From contig JAYMGJ010000020.1 of assembly GCA_037178675.1 (NCBI GenBank), positions 124,001 through 188,000 of the forward strand: DNA of 64,000 nucleotides, written 5' to 3'. The notes beneath the pieces are model-generated. The model did not search any database, was not told the DNA's origin, and worked only from the letters and a program-made list of their open reading frames with translations. Within the stretch, counting starts at the first letter, position 1; every line of letters starts with the position of its first letter. Shown here piece after piece: positions 22,040-35,780 of this stretch. This stretch comes from Scleroderma bovista (taxonomy: Eukaryota; Basidiomycota; Agaricomycetes; Boletales; Sclerodermataceae). The translations under genes and the position numbers were made by a program.

Positions 22040-23883
22040 CCAGCTAAAATGACGCAATACAACCTTCGCACTATCAGGTGCATTTCATTCTGTCGGGCGT
22101 CTAGCAACCGGCGCCGTACAGTGACCATGCATTGAGGATACATATTGTCATCTCCAAACATAATACAGCCATGCAAGTGTAAGTGACATAAGCAAAGATA
22201 CTCTCAACCATTATTTATCTGGGCATCTTGCCCTGTTGATATCCAGGATAGCCTTTCGTTTGTTAGTGTCACGGTGAACCTAAGTGTTCCCAGTGATAAC
22301 GACCTGACCATATATGCATCACGAACGACGTGCATCTGTCAGGGAGATAGAAATTTCGGGTGGAACGATACGTATAAAGTTGTTGGTTCATTATGTGCTG
22401 TCAGTTTCTCAGGAAACATGACTAAAGTAAGGTTAATGTCCATGTCATGATGTTGTTGAGTTGCGTCATTGGACAGCGAGCCTGAACGGACTGCGCCACA
22501 TACCGCCAGTGAGCATTCGAAGCTGCACGTAGGGTGCAGTCCTTAATGAAGTACACTTCCACGACTTTGTAGTGTCTGGAAGCCTATCTCTTCTTTGATA
22601 TGCTAACTGGCGTGAGAATAGCCTGGCGCCTGTTTGCAAGATATGTTCAAAGACAAACGTACTGCTCAGCTAAGCATGCCTTCCAGGCCTTCATTCTATC
22701 ATTCATACACAGGAGTATGTTGGCACAACGGCGAGCTGCCAGAGAGATTATAAATGGCCAAGGCGCCAGCAGTGGGCATCTCTTCCCGTAATAACCTCAA
22801 GAACGGTATTCGCCGGGCTTCCCTGTCAACAATTTATCCAAGGTTTGTACTTATTGAAGTGCAGACGCAGTGTTATGACCCTTTCGGCTGGATTGGGCTC
22901 CAGTGGTCAACCTGTCCCACACCTAAATAATAATCTCAGTCTCTGAACCCCTTAAGTATGGTGTGATGGATCTTGAAATATAGGTACCAGATAAGCCGGA
23001 CTCACCTGCTCACCGCGGAACGCGGCCATAACGGACTGCGAAATTTTGAAGTGTACAGCATGCAGGATGAGGTGCCGAAAGCCCCTGGTTGGGAACGATA
23101 CCTTTTGTTACTCAGACTGCGAAGTGGCAACTTGAACCCCAGCCATTGGCCACCAAAGGGAAAGCCTGCTATCGTGGTCGACATCAATATACAGCCCGGA
23201 GATTTATCAACGAGTTGGCAACGTGGGTCGAGGCCCTGGGTGAGTTGGGAAGAATGACCAGGCATATCGTGCTTACTGTATCAAGGCAGCTGAAACGAGT
23301 GTGCACGAGATTCTTCGCGGAACAGAGTTGACCGAAATCTATATCAGCGACGCAGACACCGAGTTTTCCGGTTGACTCCAGCTGTAAGACATGAACTTGT
23401 TATGCTAAGACGAAACACTTCCTGGCGGGCACCTAGTACGTGACAGTCGCCTCGTTAGAGACCCTGGACCCGTTTGGTATTGGTATCATCTAGATGTCAA
23501 GTCACTGTCCAAGAACTTCGAGACATGTAGTACTATGAGCCATGGTTCGACCGGCACTAGTAGTCTGGAGGGAAGGGGTGCTTTCCCTTCACATGAGATC
23601 CGAGTAAGTTAGAATACGGGTGCACTCACGGTCGTCAGGGCTACTGTCAAGGCTTATGACGCAGGTAGTAGCAGTGTACGATGTCGTCTGTGGCTTCCAG
23701 TGGTGCATAATGATCTCCGCATCATAAGCGGCACAACTGGCCGGGGTACACGATTATGTAATATTTGTTGTTCGGTCACCTACTGTGGGACGACCACTGA
23801 CCTATATGCTTAGCAACTATTGCAACATTATAACTACACCTGCAATGTAGAGTACATGGAAATGTGGCTTGAAGCCGGGATAT
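22040..23883. other. 1.8-kb gene-free region
   Basis: Between the RTT109 start and the cullin stop, both minus strand, I find no gene. Open frames near 22600-22800 and 22970-23330 are short, appear on both strands over the same bases, and resemble nothing known. There are no inverted repeats or tRNA-like cloverleaf motifs that I can see. It holds the RTT109 promoter. Confidence 0.4.
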
Positions 23884-26628
<2,745 letters not shown>

Positions 26629-27190
26629 CGTCGTGGTGGTCGTATGGTAGGGTTGTGCCTGCGTGCAGCCAAGCTTCTCACTGGAAAGTGGCGTGGGCCA
26701 GCGGACACTCCCGTATAATTAGGAGTATAGTTGCAACACTAGTGCTCTATGTAATTGTACACAACAACTCGGTCCCAGAGTCACATAGTCCATTGATGCA
26801 GCGTACTGCCATCGCAAAGGTCCTCCCGTTAGGCTTTAGGTCGTGGTAGGCGGTAGGCATGTGTCACTTCAAATGGACTACTGAAGCTGTGGGTGCCTCG
26901 CGTCTCAAAGGACGCATCAGCTGCTTGTCCTACTTCCTCCCCGGAACGCTGACTCTAGGCTGCACCTTACTTGTTCGGCATCCTCTCCATTTCCAGCGCC
27001 TGGATTTCTTGGCATCGCTAATTTCTTCATACCCTGCAGAGATTTTTTATCTGATATGATCGTAGGTGTAAACTCATCTCGTGAGTGTAATACGCCTTTC
27101 TATCTTACCTAGCCTAGTGCTGAGGAATATGCTGCTACTAGAATCGCCTGATCAACTCTCCAGGTCGAGGATAGTTTTAACAGGAGGGAA
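26629..27190. promoter_or_regulatory. CUL1 upstream region
   Basis: These 562 bp precede CUL1 on the minus strand and the HET-like pseudogene on the plus strand. There is no coding signal. This is the last stretch before the repeat-rich part of the window. Confidence 0.35.
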
Positions 27191-28351
27191 ATGCTCGATC
27201 CTAAAACGGAGCTCCTAGTGGAACTCTATGGTCATCGGCTTTATCAAACCCGATATGCTATACTGTCGCATTGCTGGGACGTATCCGATGACGGGGAACG
27301 CGAGGTGCTGTTTAAAGAGATGAAAAAATTTACGACAATGAACGAGGCAAGGAAGGACGAGATCAGGCCTTCAGGAGCCGCAGTGGGTACATACAAAAAG
27401 GTACTCGATACCCGCACGCAGGCGCAGAAATATCACCTGGACTGAGTGTGGATTGACACCTGTTCAATAAGGAGAGTAGCTCTGAGCTATTTGAGGCCAT
27501 CAATTCTATGGATCTGGTACGCCAATTTGACAATATGTTACGCTTACCTCCATGATGTTTATTCCTCCGGTTTTCCTGTCGACCGCGATGCGACGATGTT
27601 CGGCGAGTTCAACGGGTACCAAGGTGGTTCTCGCGAGGGTGGACTCCTCAAGAGCTTGTTGCCCCCAACTTCTTCCATCTCTTCAACAAGGAGTGGGATC
27701 ATATTGGCGATAAAAAACAATGGCTCGCTTATGAACTGCACGAAATAATGTGGATTCCAACTAGTATATTGGAACATGGATTGCCTTCTTCACGCCCCAG
27801 TGTAGCTCAGATCATACCATGGGCTGCTGACCGCAGAACAACGCGTGAGGACCGCGCGTATTCACTGTTGGGGCTACTCGGTATGCATATGCCGATCATT
27901 GATATATGGAGAAGAAAAGAACTCATTTCGCCCGGAGATCACCCGCAGTTCCAACGACCAGAGCATTTTCACCTGGGGTTGGACAAGAAAAACCGGCTGG
28001 AAAACTGGTTTCCTGGATGTCCCGAGCTATTTCCGAGATTGCGACACCGTTGTCAAGATGGAACGTGGTGATTTCATCGCCGCTCTCCAACTCAACCCCC
28101 CTTTGGAACAACTTCGCACGTTCACCGTCACCAATGATGGCATTCGGATTTGGCTACCCATCGAACCATTTCCCAGTTTCTCGCGGCTTTTCCAAGCCAA
28201 GCCAGCATGCTGTTCCTTGGGAGGACTGCGCCCAGTAACCATTGTTTTGGTTTGCTTCGAGTTCTCTTATCGCAAGTACTTTGGTGATACAGCATGCTTT
28301 AGTTCCAATTGGATTCTCGTTTACTCAATAATTGAGTCATCCAGCACATAG
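27191..28351 (+). pseudogene. Broken HET-domain (heterokaryon-incompatibility type) gene
   Basis: Pieces of a HET-domain protein lie in order but in different frames. 'YAILSHCWDVSDDGEREVLFKE' in frame 1 is followed by 'AVGTYKKVLDTRTQAQKY', then an in-frame TGA just before 'VWIDTC'. 'SELFEAINSM' shifts to another frame and 'LTICYAYLHDVYSSGFPVDRD' to yet another. Further on come 'ISILEHGLPSSRPSVAQI' and 'RRTTREDRAYSLLGLLGMHM' (the conserved A-Y-S-L-L-G block), then 'RSSNDQSIFTWGWT' and 'SYRKYFGDT'. HET proteins trigger incompatibility cell death in fungi. With a stop and at least three frame shifts and no introns to explain them, this copy is dead. HET genes commonly lie at the edges of gene-poor, repeat-rich regions, as here. 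Confidence 0.8.
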
Positions 28352-28467
28352 TTAACCCGGATGATATGGAGTTGAACTCTTTCACCTTGTCGAGCACTGA
28401 TGATGTTGTCTTTGGGCTTAGTTTTGAGGGCTCCTCGAAGGGCCCATGCTGCTGCACTTCCGTTTGG

Positions 28468-28638
28468 CACTTGGGTCTCGAGTGCGACTGCCCGGTGACA
28501 CTCGGCAACCAAAGCGGTGATCGTTGCTCTCTCACAATCGAAGACACCACATCCGATCAAACCAAACGCAATACAACGCAATCTCGCTGTCGAAAAACCA
28601 TGCGCAATGCTTGCATGCAAATCATAGCCTGACATCGA
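28468..28638. repeat. Direct repeat of about 170 bp, copy 1
   Basis: It begins at 'cacttgggtc' and shares blocks 'gcgactgcccggtgacactc', 'ccaaagcg', 'caatctcgctgt' and 'gcatgcaaatcatagcctga' with copy 2, in the same order and orientation, with small insertions between. The pair starts about 190 bp apart. It could be a decayed transposon end or a satellite remnant. Confidence 0.8.
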
Positions 28639-28659
28639 CGGTTCGGCACTTTCGTTGGC

Positions 28660-28828
28660 AACTTGGGTCCTGACTAGCCGCGACTGCCCGGTGACACTCG
28701 GCGACCAAAGCGTGAATGGTGATCGTGGCTCTCTCATTATCAAAGGCATCATATCTCAAACCAAAATGCAATCTCGCTGTTGGAAAACAGTGTGCAATGC
28801 TCGCATGCAAATCATAGCCTGACATTGA
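28660..28828. repeat. Direct repeat of about 170 bp, copy 2
   Basis: Second copy of the repeat, ending 'atcatagcctgacattgact'. Compared with copy 1 it has several substitutions and short indels, so the duplication is not very recent. Confidence 0.8.
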
Positions 28829-29150
28829 CTGACCATGGAAGTGCGCTGAATCAACAGGACTCGAGCCGACTTCGTCTCCGATGCCAAGGTTTAACTCTCT
28901 CAAAAGCTGCATTGGATCTACACGTAGATCCATCATCAATGAGCCACTATATACCGCACTATCGTGAGTGCGCAAAGAAGATGCTTTGGTAGTAGTATTT
29001 TCAGCAGAGCACAAACATTGTGCTCCCATTGTTACTCCTATAGAAACCATCCATACTAGGGTAGTGCACTTGTAAATAGTATTTAGGAGACTAATTACTC
29101 CTGTTAGGGGCTTTCCATGAGCCTCCTTTTGAGGCAGAAATGGACCTTCA

Positions 29151-29537
29151 GTGTTAACTTCAAGTGCCTCAGCAAGTACTACCATGCACACTGAAACCTT
29201 CTATGCACTCATCCCCAATTCAAAATTTCTTCCTGATAGTCACTCTACAAACCATTGTTGTGTGGAGGGTTTATCAAGACTGGTCCAAATTCTGGACCAA
29301 GAAATAAGTGTTACAGACTGCAAAGTCTATGAAATCCTGCCCCCGCTTTTGGGCCACCGACATGAGTTTACAGTGGTGGCAGCAAATGTTGATGGTGGGT
29401 GTAGTATCATACCTAATGTTTTTCATGCCACCCGACACTACACCACAGGTGAAGAAATCCAAGTAATTTTCCAATGCACCGAAAAGATCAAAATGCGCCC
29501 CAAGGAGTCCACAGTTATCATCTATCTAGGCCCGTGA
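29151..29537 (+). CDS. Hypothetical protein fragment near the pogo-like element
   Basis: An uninterrupted frame of 128 codons. I do not recognise the product. It has a hydrophilic, globular-looking composition ('LVQILDQEISVTDCKVYEIL', 'HEFTVVAANVDGGCSIIP', 'HYTTGEEIQVIFQC') without low-complexity bias, which is unusual for chance, but the first codon is TTG-like and no introns are evident. It lies about 200 bp beyond the C-terminal end of the pogo-like transposase on the opposite strand and may be a relic of another element or of a captured gene. Confidence 0.3.
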   Translation: MLTSSASASTTMHTETFYALIPNSKFLPDSHSTNHCCVEGLSRLVQILDQEISVTDCKVYEILPPLLGHRHEFTVVAANVDGGCSIIPNVFHATRHYTTGEEIQVIFQCTEKIKMRPKESTVIIYLGP

Positions 29538-29738
29538 GTGAAAACTTGCATGCTTTTGGTGCTACAGTTGAGTACGGCAAAATGCATATCAACGGGACCG
29601 GTCAAAAGTTTATGCATTGTGTCAATTATGCAGAGACAAATGTCACATATTTGTGACATTAGTGTGACATGTAATAACTATATGTGACAAGGATAGTACC
29701 CAGTACTAACTGCGAGAATACAAAGCATGTACCGTATA

Positions 29739-30949
29739 TTACTGAATGAAAAATGCATCAAGGGTAGTAGTCTGTTTGGAAGTAAGGAGTGCCTCCCGTT
29801 GTAGGAGAGCTCTGAATTTGATCAGATCGCGTGATAAGTTGAATGAAAACTGGGCATCACCCCCATAGTACATACAACTGGCTTCAAGCTGCTTGCACAG
29901 CTCGATTAGCTTATCGCATGGCAGTGCCGCAGCTTCTGCCAGTGCTTCGTCACTGTCTTCATCATCGTTCTCACCATCATCAACTTCATCAGCAATCTCG
30001 CCATTTGCAATGGCCACCTCCCTGCGCACTTCGTCAGCAATGGCCCCAACACTGCCATCCAAAACTGGCTCAGGAAGATCCCTTTCTTCTGGAGGTTCAA
30101 CAACATTGTCTACAGATGGAAGTGGGCCATGAATCCGGTTGCGCTCCTTCAGCCAACAGACGGATTCCATCAGTTCTGCTTCAGCTGATGCAAGTTGTCG
30201 CACGGGAATACAGATCTTGATTCCAGAGCGAGACTGTGCGGCTGTGCGGTGAGTGGCAACTGCATCAAGTGCAGACTCGTCGTCTTCTGATTCCATGATG
30301 GCCTTCAGTACTGGTTCCCAGTTCGTGTTGACATAGCAATCTCCGAGATGCGTAGATAATGCAGTTTCTATGTCTGGGAGTGACATCATTCCCGCGGCAT
30401 ACTGATGGATGAGATCCCAGGCGACAGGATCTGCGTGAGTGGGATACAAAGACGACGGTCCCAACTCATTGTCACTACAACGTATTAGAGCATTAGTGAC
30501 TGTACAATTATGCATGTGTTGGTCAATACTTACAGCTGGATTTTACTATGATTCCAGCAATGCTGGATTGTTTTGGCTGATACAGCATCCCAGGCTGCCT
30601 TTGCCATTGTCATCCCTTCGAGTAAGTTGATTTTGTAAATGTCGCGCTCCCCAGCGGCATCCAGATCTATTGCCCGAGAACAAAAATTATGGTGGTAAAG
30701 TGCCTTGAAACAATGGATTATGCCAGCATCGCAGGGCTGGACAAATGAGGTCATGTTTGGCTCAAAAAATTCAAGAGAAATATTGGATGGCTGATAAGTG
30801 ATTTTGTGCCCACTGAAGTTATCGACATAAAGGCATATATTTCGCTGTTCACACTTCATGCGGAGATTAAGTTTCTTGAGCCATCTAAAGTAAATGACAG
30901 ATTAGTCACCGCAACTTTAGACAGATAAGATAACAACACACTCCTCAAA
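29739..30949 (-). pseudogene. Pogo-like DDE transposase, C-terminal half
   Basis: Minus-strand exons, about 30949-30946 joined to roughly 30883-30540 and 30485-29739, encode the second half of a DDE_1-type transposase. The first is cut by the Plavaka insertion. Seen are 'EEWLKKLNLRMKCEQRNICL', 'YVDNFSGHK' (second catalytic Asp region), 'ISLEFFEPNMTSFVQPCDAGI' (third catalytic region, P..T..VQP.D) and 'FKALYHHNFC'. An acidic C-terminal tail with a Glu/Asp run ends 'TTLDAFFIQ'. The first half lies 23.8 kb away at 54,714-55,019. The Plavaka transposon with a TA duplication separates them, and without it the codons read through as S-L-F-E-E. Confidence 0.82.
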
Positions 30950-30951
30950 TA
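30950..30951. repeat. TA target duplication, left
   Basis: The dinucleotide TA directly precedes the left Plavaka end (CATCAGCAATTC). It matches the TA directly after the right end. Confidence 0.75.
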
Positions 30952-30978
30952 CATCAGCAATTCGACGTGTGTCTGAAG
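30952..30978. repeat. Plavaka left terminal inverted repeat
   Basis: About 27 bp starting CATCAGCAATTC; it matches the reverse complement of 54,684-54,710 at all but one position. Confidence 0.88.
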
Positions 30979-31265
30979 TGTCTGGGACAGAACATGTCAG
31001 ATGCGTCAGACATGTCAGGTGTCACAGACCCATGTCTGAAATCAGGCATGTTCCTTTCTGGGTCAGGCATTATTGTCTGGCATCTGTCTGGACACAGACA
31101 GTTCAGCCCACATCAGACAGTGGCCAGATACACCCCAGACACATATCCCAGGTTCTTCCCAGCCTCTTCTGTCTGCTCACAGCTCCCATCAGACAGCAGC
31201 CAGGTACACCCCAGACACCTCCCAGACACTTCCCAGCAGGCATCAGATCACACCAGACATGGAAT
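30965..31265. repeat. Plavaka left sub-terminal repeat cluster (GTCTG/CAGAC)
   Basis: About 300 bp dense in short copies of tgtctg, cagaca and cagac in both orientations. A similar cluster stands at the right end (48,540-48,610 continuing at 54,532-54,700). In CACTA elements such arrays bind the element's own DNA-binding protein; that role is inferred here. Confidence 0.75.
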
Positions 31266-31299
31266 AATAGCAGATTCAAATCTATAATTGGGCTGCTCG

Positions 31300-33232
31300 T
31301 AGGTATAATTGGTACTGTAATGTATGTACAGTGATCCATCTTCCAGCTTTGTGGAAGGCAGCCAAGTCTCGTTCGCCAGGGCGTCCGACTGAGGACACAA
31401 TAACACAATAGTCATCAGTTGCCAAATTCCAGTGACAGGATTGTAAAGAATACCTCTGGTTCAAGCTACTCATTGTCCACCACATCATCCACTACGCCAT
31501 CCGACTAAGGATTGTTAGTTAGCTAACTTGCAGCAACGAGACCATAGATTATACCTCTGGTTCGATGTCAGAAGACACCATAATCTGGGCATGCTCGTCT
31601 CCATATGCTGCTGTGTCCTCCGTGTTTGAGATAGTGCGAGTGTGATTCCCAGTGAGGCGACGGTGGCCCCCACAGTATGGCCGTGCCGCGGCGATGAGCT
31701 GGTTGTACTTATTCATGTGTACCTTACGAACGGACTCGACGTAGTACGATGTTTTTGTGCCCCAATGTGTATCAGAGAAGGATAGATCACCCTTCTTCGT
31801 GCTTTCTTCCTTGTGACCCGAGCGATAGAGGTGCAATGCCCACTCCACCTAAATAACTGTATCAATATCAACCCCTGGAATCACAATCCCATGGCCACTG
31901 TACTGCCGTTACTGTGAGCACAAGTGCACCGAAGGGAGGAGTGGCAGTGAACCCTTCATAGAGTTCCAGATCATTCTCAATTGGCGCGAGAGCCACTAGA
32001 TGACTTGCAAAGGTCTGTAGGATGAATGGGGAGAGAAAAGACTTAGACATCTATGTATGAAAAGCGTCAGCAGATTGCCTTGTTTACAAATACCACGCAC
32101 CTGAATTGTGCCCAGGTCGTCAAGGGGCTTGATACGGCCATACATGAATGGCAGTCCGGGGCTCAGTGCTTCTTCCACATAATCTTTGCGCACTTGAGGG
32201 TTGGAGTACTTGGCATCCGATGCCCAGTGGGCCTCCACGGCATCTAACGCAGCCTTACTGAACTGCGTGCGCCAATCGTAAATTTTTTGCATGCACTGTC
32301 AAAGCAGATATGATAGTAGTAAGGTCAGCTGTAGGTAGCAATAACGGATGGCCACTTACCAAACAGTAGATCTTGTTGTTGTCCTCATCGAATGTGTGTG
32401 GCCAGTCTTGCATCACATGATCCCATATATATTGCATGGGGGTCGCCAGTCCCTCGGTGACCCAGGGGTTCTGCAAGGAGCCGACATACTTCCGCAGAAT
32501 AGGTACAAAGCACGTAGTGAACATCCGTACAGACCCGGCAGGTAGATCATTGTTTGAGGGGGCTTGACGGGACTTGGTCGACGTTACCGCATTGGTGATG
32601 ACCATGGACCGCTGAAGGCGTTGTTGCGGTGCATTCGGTATAACTGTCGCGGTGGACTACGTCCAAAGCAGCACAAGGCCATCAGTCACAAGGGTCGAGG
32701 GCATAAGTGTAACACGTACCACCCTTGGGTTTACTGCCTTCAAAACCGTTTGACTAGTGCTCTTTGTAGGTCCGGAGAAGGTGTCTGATGATGACTCAAA
32801 GTCATTGCCTTCGTCACTAGTAGGGAACCCTCCGAAAGTATGCAGTGTGGGAGTGATGGGTGAGCCTCGATAAGTCAGACCTGAGGACGCACTCAAAGGA
32901 TTGGGAGTCTGGGATGGTGTCGGACCCTGGGTCACCTTTGCTTGCGCATTGCTGGGATGGAAGCCGGTTCTCAGCCCGCTTGTCATACGATTGACCGCCA
33001 CTGGTTGTGTGTTGCGCTTCGTTCCCGTGCCTTCTAAATATTGTTTTTTGAGAGTCCTGTCGCTGCCGGTGCTGTCATCCGAATAGTTTAGTACTTAATA
33101 GCTAAGAGAACTGCCAACTTACCCTTGGACTGATGGTTCGTCTGAGAGGGCCTCACGAGCACGTTTTCCTCCAGCAGTAGGTGTTGCAGGGTCGAGGGCA
33201 CGGTGTGCTTGTGTAATAGCATCTCATGTTGG
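31300..33232 (-). pseudogene. Plavaka-borne second gene (unknown function), 3' part
   Basis: Continuation, on the minus strand, of the gene that starts at 44,762, interrupted by the KDZ element. Exons I can read in order: 'DAITQAHRALDPATPTAGGK', then after an intron 'STGSDRTLKKQYLEGTGTKR', a Ser/Thr-rich stretch, 'VRMFTTCFVPILRKYVGSLQ', 'PMQYIWDHVMQDWPHTFDED', 'MQKIYDWRTQFSKAALDAVE', 'SKSFLSPFILQTFASHLVAL', 'YEGFTATPPFGALVLTVTAV', 'EWALHLYRSGHKEESTKKGD', 'ESVRKVHMNKYNQLIAAARP', then an acidic tail with an uncertain stop between about 31,500 and 31,280. An in-frame TGA at 33,226-33,224 replaces what is probably an Arg codon. I know no function; similar helical proteins are common in Agaricomycete transposons. 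Confidence 0.6.
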
Positions 33233-33242
33233 CTTCCGTCAC
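33233..33242. repeat. KDZ target-site duplication, left copy
   Basis: CTTCCGTCAC. The right copy at 44,203-44,212 is CTTCCGTAAC, 9 of 10 identical. Using one copy only, the Plavaka second gene reads through the site in frame (KELRK, then PT). Confidence 0.75.
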
Positions 33243-33306
33243 ATAATGTACCTACCTTGTCCCGTCTTACACGGCCACCCGAAGGTGAAAATCGGCCGAG
33301 TGTCAC
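33243..33306. repeat. KDZ left terminal inverted repeat
   Basis: Runs from ATAATGTACCTACC through CGTCTTACACGGCCACCC to GAGTGTCAC. It is the reverse complement of 44,137-44,202 with a few mismatches and one short indel in the outer part. Confidence 0.85.
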
Positions 33307-33599
33307 AGGCCAGTGGACAGGAGCCCATGGATGGAGTATCACCGAGTAATACGGGTGGGCTTACACACTATGATTTTTTTACCATGTGATATGGGTGGGC
33401 TATGGTGGTAGTTAAGGAGGGGTTGTGGTAGGGATATAGGAATTGTCATCATGACATCTTGGTGGGCCACAATCTTACTGGGTGCACATTAATGGATGAG
33501 CCCAGATTTACTGGAATGCAAAGGTATGGGGTGGGCTAGCAAAAATAGATACTACTGCATACAGTAGGAACGAATCTAATCAACCTACCAGCAGAACTG

Positions 33600-34460
33600 G
33601 CTCCATTACCGCGGGTGAACTACTGGGGTTGACTACCGCGGGTTGACTACTTACCATTGATGGACTACTACAGCTGACTATACATATACAGGCATCACAC
33701 ACCGCAGGATTACTACACGCCGCGGGATTACTACAAACCACGGTCCCACTATGGGCCCACTACTAACCAGGGTTAACTACTCACGTGGGTTAGGTTGGCC
33801 AGCAACTATTTCCAACCATGTACCTACCCAGGGTTGACCATCCACTGCAGGTCACACCGCGGGTTAGCTGCCCAACACCGGTTATCCACCCACTACTGTT
33901 GACTACACAGCGGGGGTTGACTACACCCTGGTCGCACTACCAACCCAGGGGTGACCGCCCATTGTGGGTCGACTCCCACTGCAAAAACCGTGGGTTAGCT
34001 GCCCACCATGGGTTAGCTGGCCTTGTTGACTACATAGTTCAGGTTTACTAACCAGTGGAGTGAGTACCCACCATGGGTTGGCCACAAACCGTGGTCCCAG
34101 CTTTAACCACGTACCTACCCCTGGTTGACCACCTACTGCAGGTTACACCGCAGGTTCAATACATGCCGCGGGTTAGCTGACCAATATGGGTTAGCTACCC
34201 ACTGATGACTCTCCACCACGGGTTGACTACCAACCGCGGTCGTACTACCAACCACGTACCTACCCAGGGGTGACCGCCCATTGTGGGTTGATTATCCCAT
34301 GCAGGTGACACCGCGGGTTCAATACATACCGCAGGTTGGCTACCCACCACAGGTTAGCTAGCTACTGCTGACCCACCGCGGGTTGGCCACCAACCAAGGT
34401 CCCAGGTCTAACCAGTACCTACCCAGGCTTGATGACCCACTGCAGGTTATACCGCGGGTC
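33600..34460. repeat. KDZ left sub-terminal array (CCGCGG-rich)
   Basis: Loose tandem units of about 20-30 bp such as 'accgcgggttgactac', 'ccaccgcgggttggccac' and 'aaccgcggtcgtactacc'. The same unit occurs in reverse orientation near the right end. Probable transposase-binding region (inferred). Confidence 0.8.
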
Positions 34461-35780
34461 ACACTATCAATCCTCATCCAATCCGCACACCTTGGAACCC
34501 TTACCCAATGGTGAATGTTATCCCTCATATAGTAGGTCAAACAGTGCCGGTTTCCTTCTACAGCATTTACCCCGTGCCTAAGAAGCCTCCCGGAGAATGC
34601 GACCGCGGTACCTGGCTTGTACACCAGCTCGATGCCGAGGGTAGGGATGGCCATGACACAGTCAGTGTATTCACCCACGTTTACTATGACATTGTACCAA
34701 CTGGCACGGGATTGTGGATCACGGTGAAAAGATAACAATGTGTTTGGGTGGCTGCTCCCTCAGATGAGGTGCATTTGACCCAGGGACTTCTGGAGGTCTG
34801 GCAAGGCTCCCAAGGACTAAGGAGACTAAGAAACTAGAGAGTGGAAGGGTGGTTCAGTCACTCCAAGACTGAGCTCAAAGATATACACTGAAGAGAAGGA
34901 TTTTTTCTTAGTAAGCTAAGTACAAGCCTACATAGCTAAGGTAAGAGTCCAGTATCAGTACTACCAATCTACACACCCAGAGACAGGACTGTCTCTACAA
35001 CGGTGGAGGGGGGTGGACCGGTTTGCAATAAGGGAAATATTGGTAAATGGGGTGGGCCAGAGGGATAAGGCCCTGTTCATGCCGGGGTCGTTTGTGGAAG
35101 ACCAATCTCCCAATAGTTTAATTCCTCGCATTCCATCGTCATACAGCTGTGGATGCATGATTGACAATGCACCCGATATAATTGAGGTCGGCTGAACCAT
35201 AGCTTGTAACCACTGGAATCCCGTGGTGGTATTAAGGTCCCTGGACATGGAAGCATTTTCATGCTGAATATATTTTCATTAACGAATGTATGGCAGGAAT
35301 GGTAAGCACTCACATAATGACCCATTTGATGCCTTGCAGGAGAAAGCTCCAAACAACCAGTCACAAAGGCCTGTGCCAGATGAAAGTACCACAGGTCAGA
35401 GTGCCATGTCCGGCCAGTTATACTGGCGGATAGTTGTGTATGGAGTGGACTTAATGCCTGCAGAATATTTGTCTACAGGTATTATAGAAAATGATGAACA
35501 GAAGAGGTATCGGATCATACCTGTGTTGGGCATGCCAGGGCACCAGGAAGATACCACAAAGCTACAATTCCCCCCTCCCCAAAAATCATCGCTGGTTCAT
35601 CGATAAGACCTGAAATAGTAGCAGGGAACTTGGTAAGGAAGGCTTGCTCCCTATCTGTGGTGGTCCCAGGCTCCATGGATGCCAATGATTCAGTGAGCCG
35701 GATGAGGTCAACACCAGAGTCAACTGGACACAGATGAGCACTGGAGGAAGAGACATGAACGAGGCATACTGCAATGATTA
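34358..35780 (-). pseudogene. TET/JBP-like 2-oxoglutarate/Fe(II) dioxygenase, broken by a solo LTR
   Basis: Minus strand, several exons. N-terminal region: 'ESLASMEPGTTTDREQAFLT' and 'GIVALWYLPGALACPTQ' (about 35,720-35,530). Core: 'IISGALSIMHPQLYDDGMRG' and 'ALSLWPTPFTNISLIANRST' with 'PLHR' (to 35,004). The insertion follows, then 'DPQSRASWYNVIVNVGEY', 'GIELVYKPGTAVAFSGRLLR', 'HGVNAVEGNRHCLTYYMRDN' (34,724 to about 34,390). This is the Tet-like oxygenase of fungi. The iron ligands are the H and D of HRD and the later H of RHGV, and the Arg near 'EGNRHC' would bind 2-oxoglutarate. Known relatives oxidise 5-methylcytosine. The 275-bp LTR lies exactly between the Arg and Asp codons of HRD, so the copy cannot make a normal enzyme. 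5' exons are not fully resolved. Confidence 0.8.
34725..34999. mobile_element. Solo LTR, copy 1 (275 bp)
   Basis: Begins TGAAAAGATAACAATG and ends GACTGTCTCTACA, flanked by the 4-bp duplication ACGG (34,721-34,724 and 35,000-35,003). It is nearly identical to copy 2 at 46,422-46,696, with a handful of differences, so both are recent. There is no internal domain between, hence a solo LTR formed by recombination of an unknown retrotransposon. It splits the TET/JBP gene. Confidence 0.9.

Larger units (their letters stand above)
28352..29150. other. Non-coding repeat-bearing stretch
   Basis: No gene is seen. It contains two copies of a roughly 170-bp repeat (28468-28638 and 28660-28828) described separately. 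Minus-strand open frames across it are produced by the repeat and encode nothing recognisable. Confidence 0.4.

Noticed and set aside
33590..34460. Repeat array considered as a CRISPR
   Set aside because: Units are degenerate, spacers are not of constant length, and the array has an inverted partner at the other KDZ end in a eukaryotic genome.
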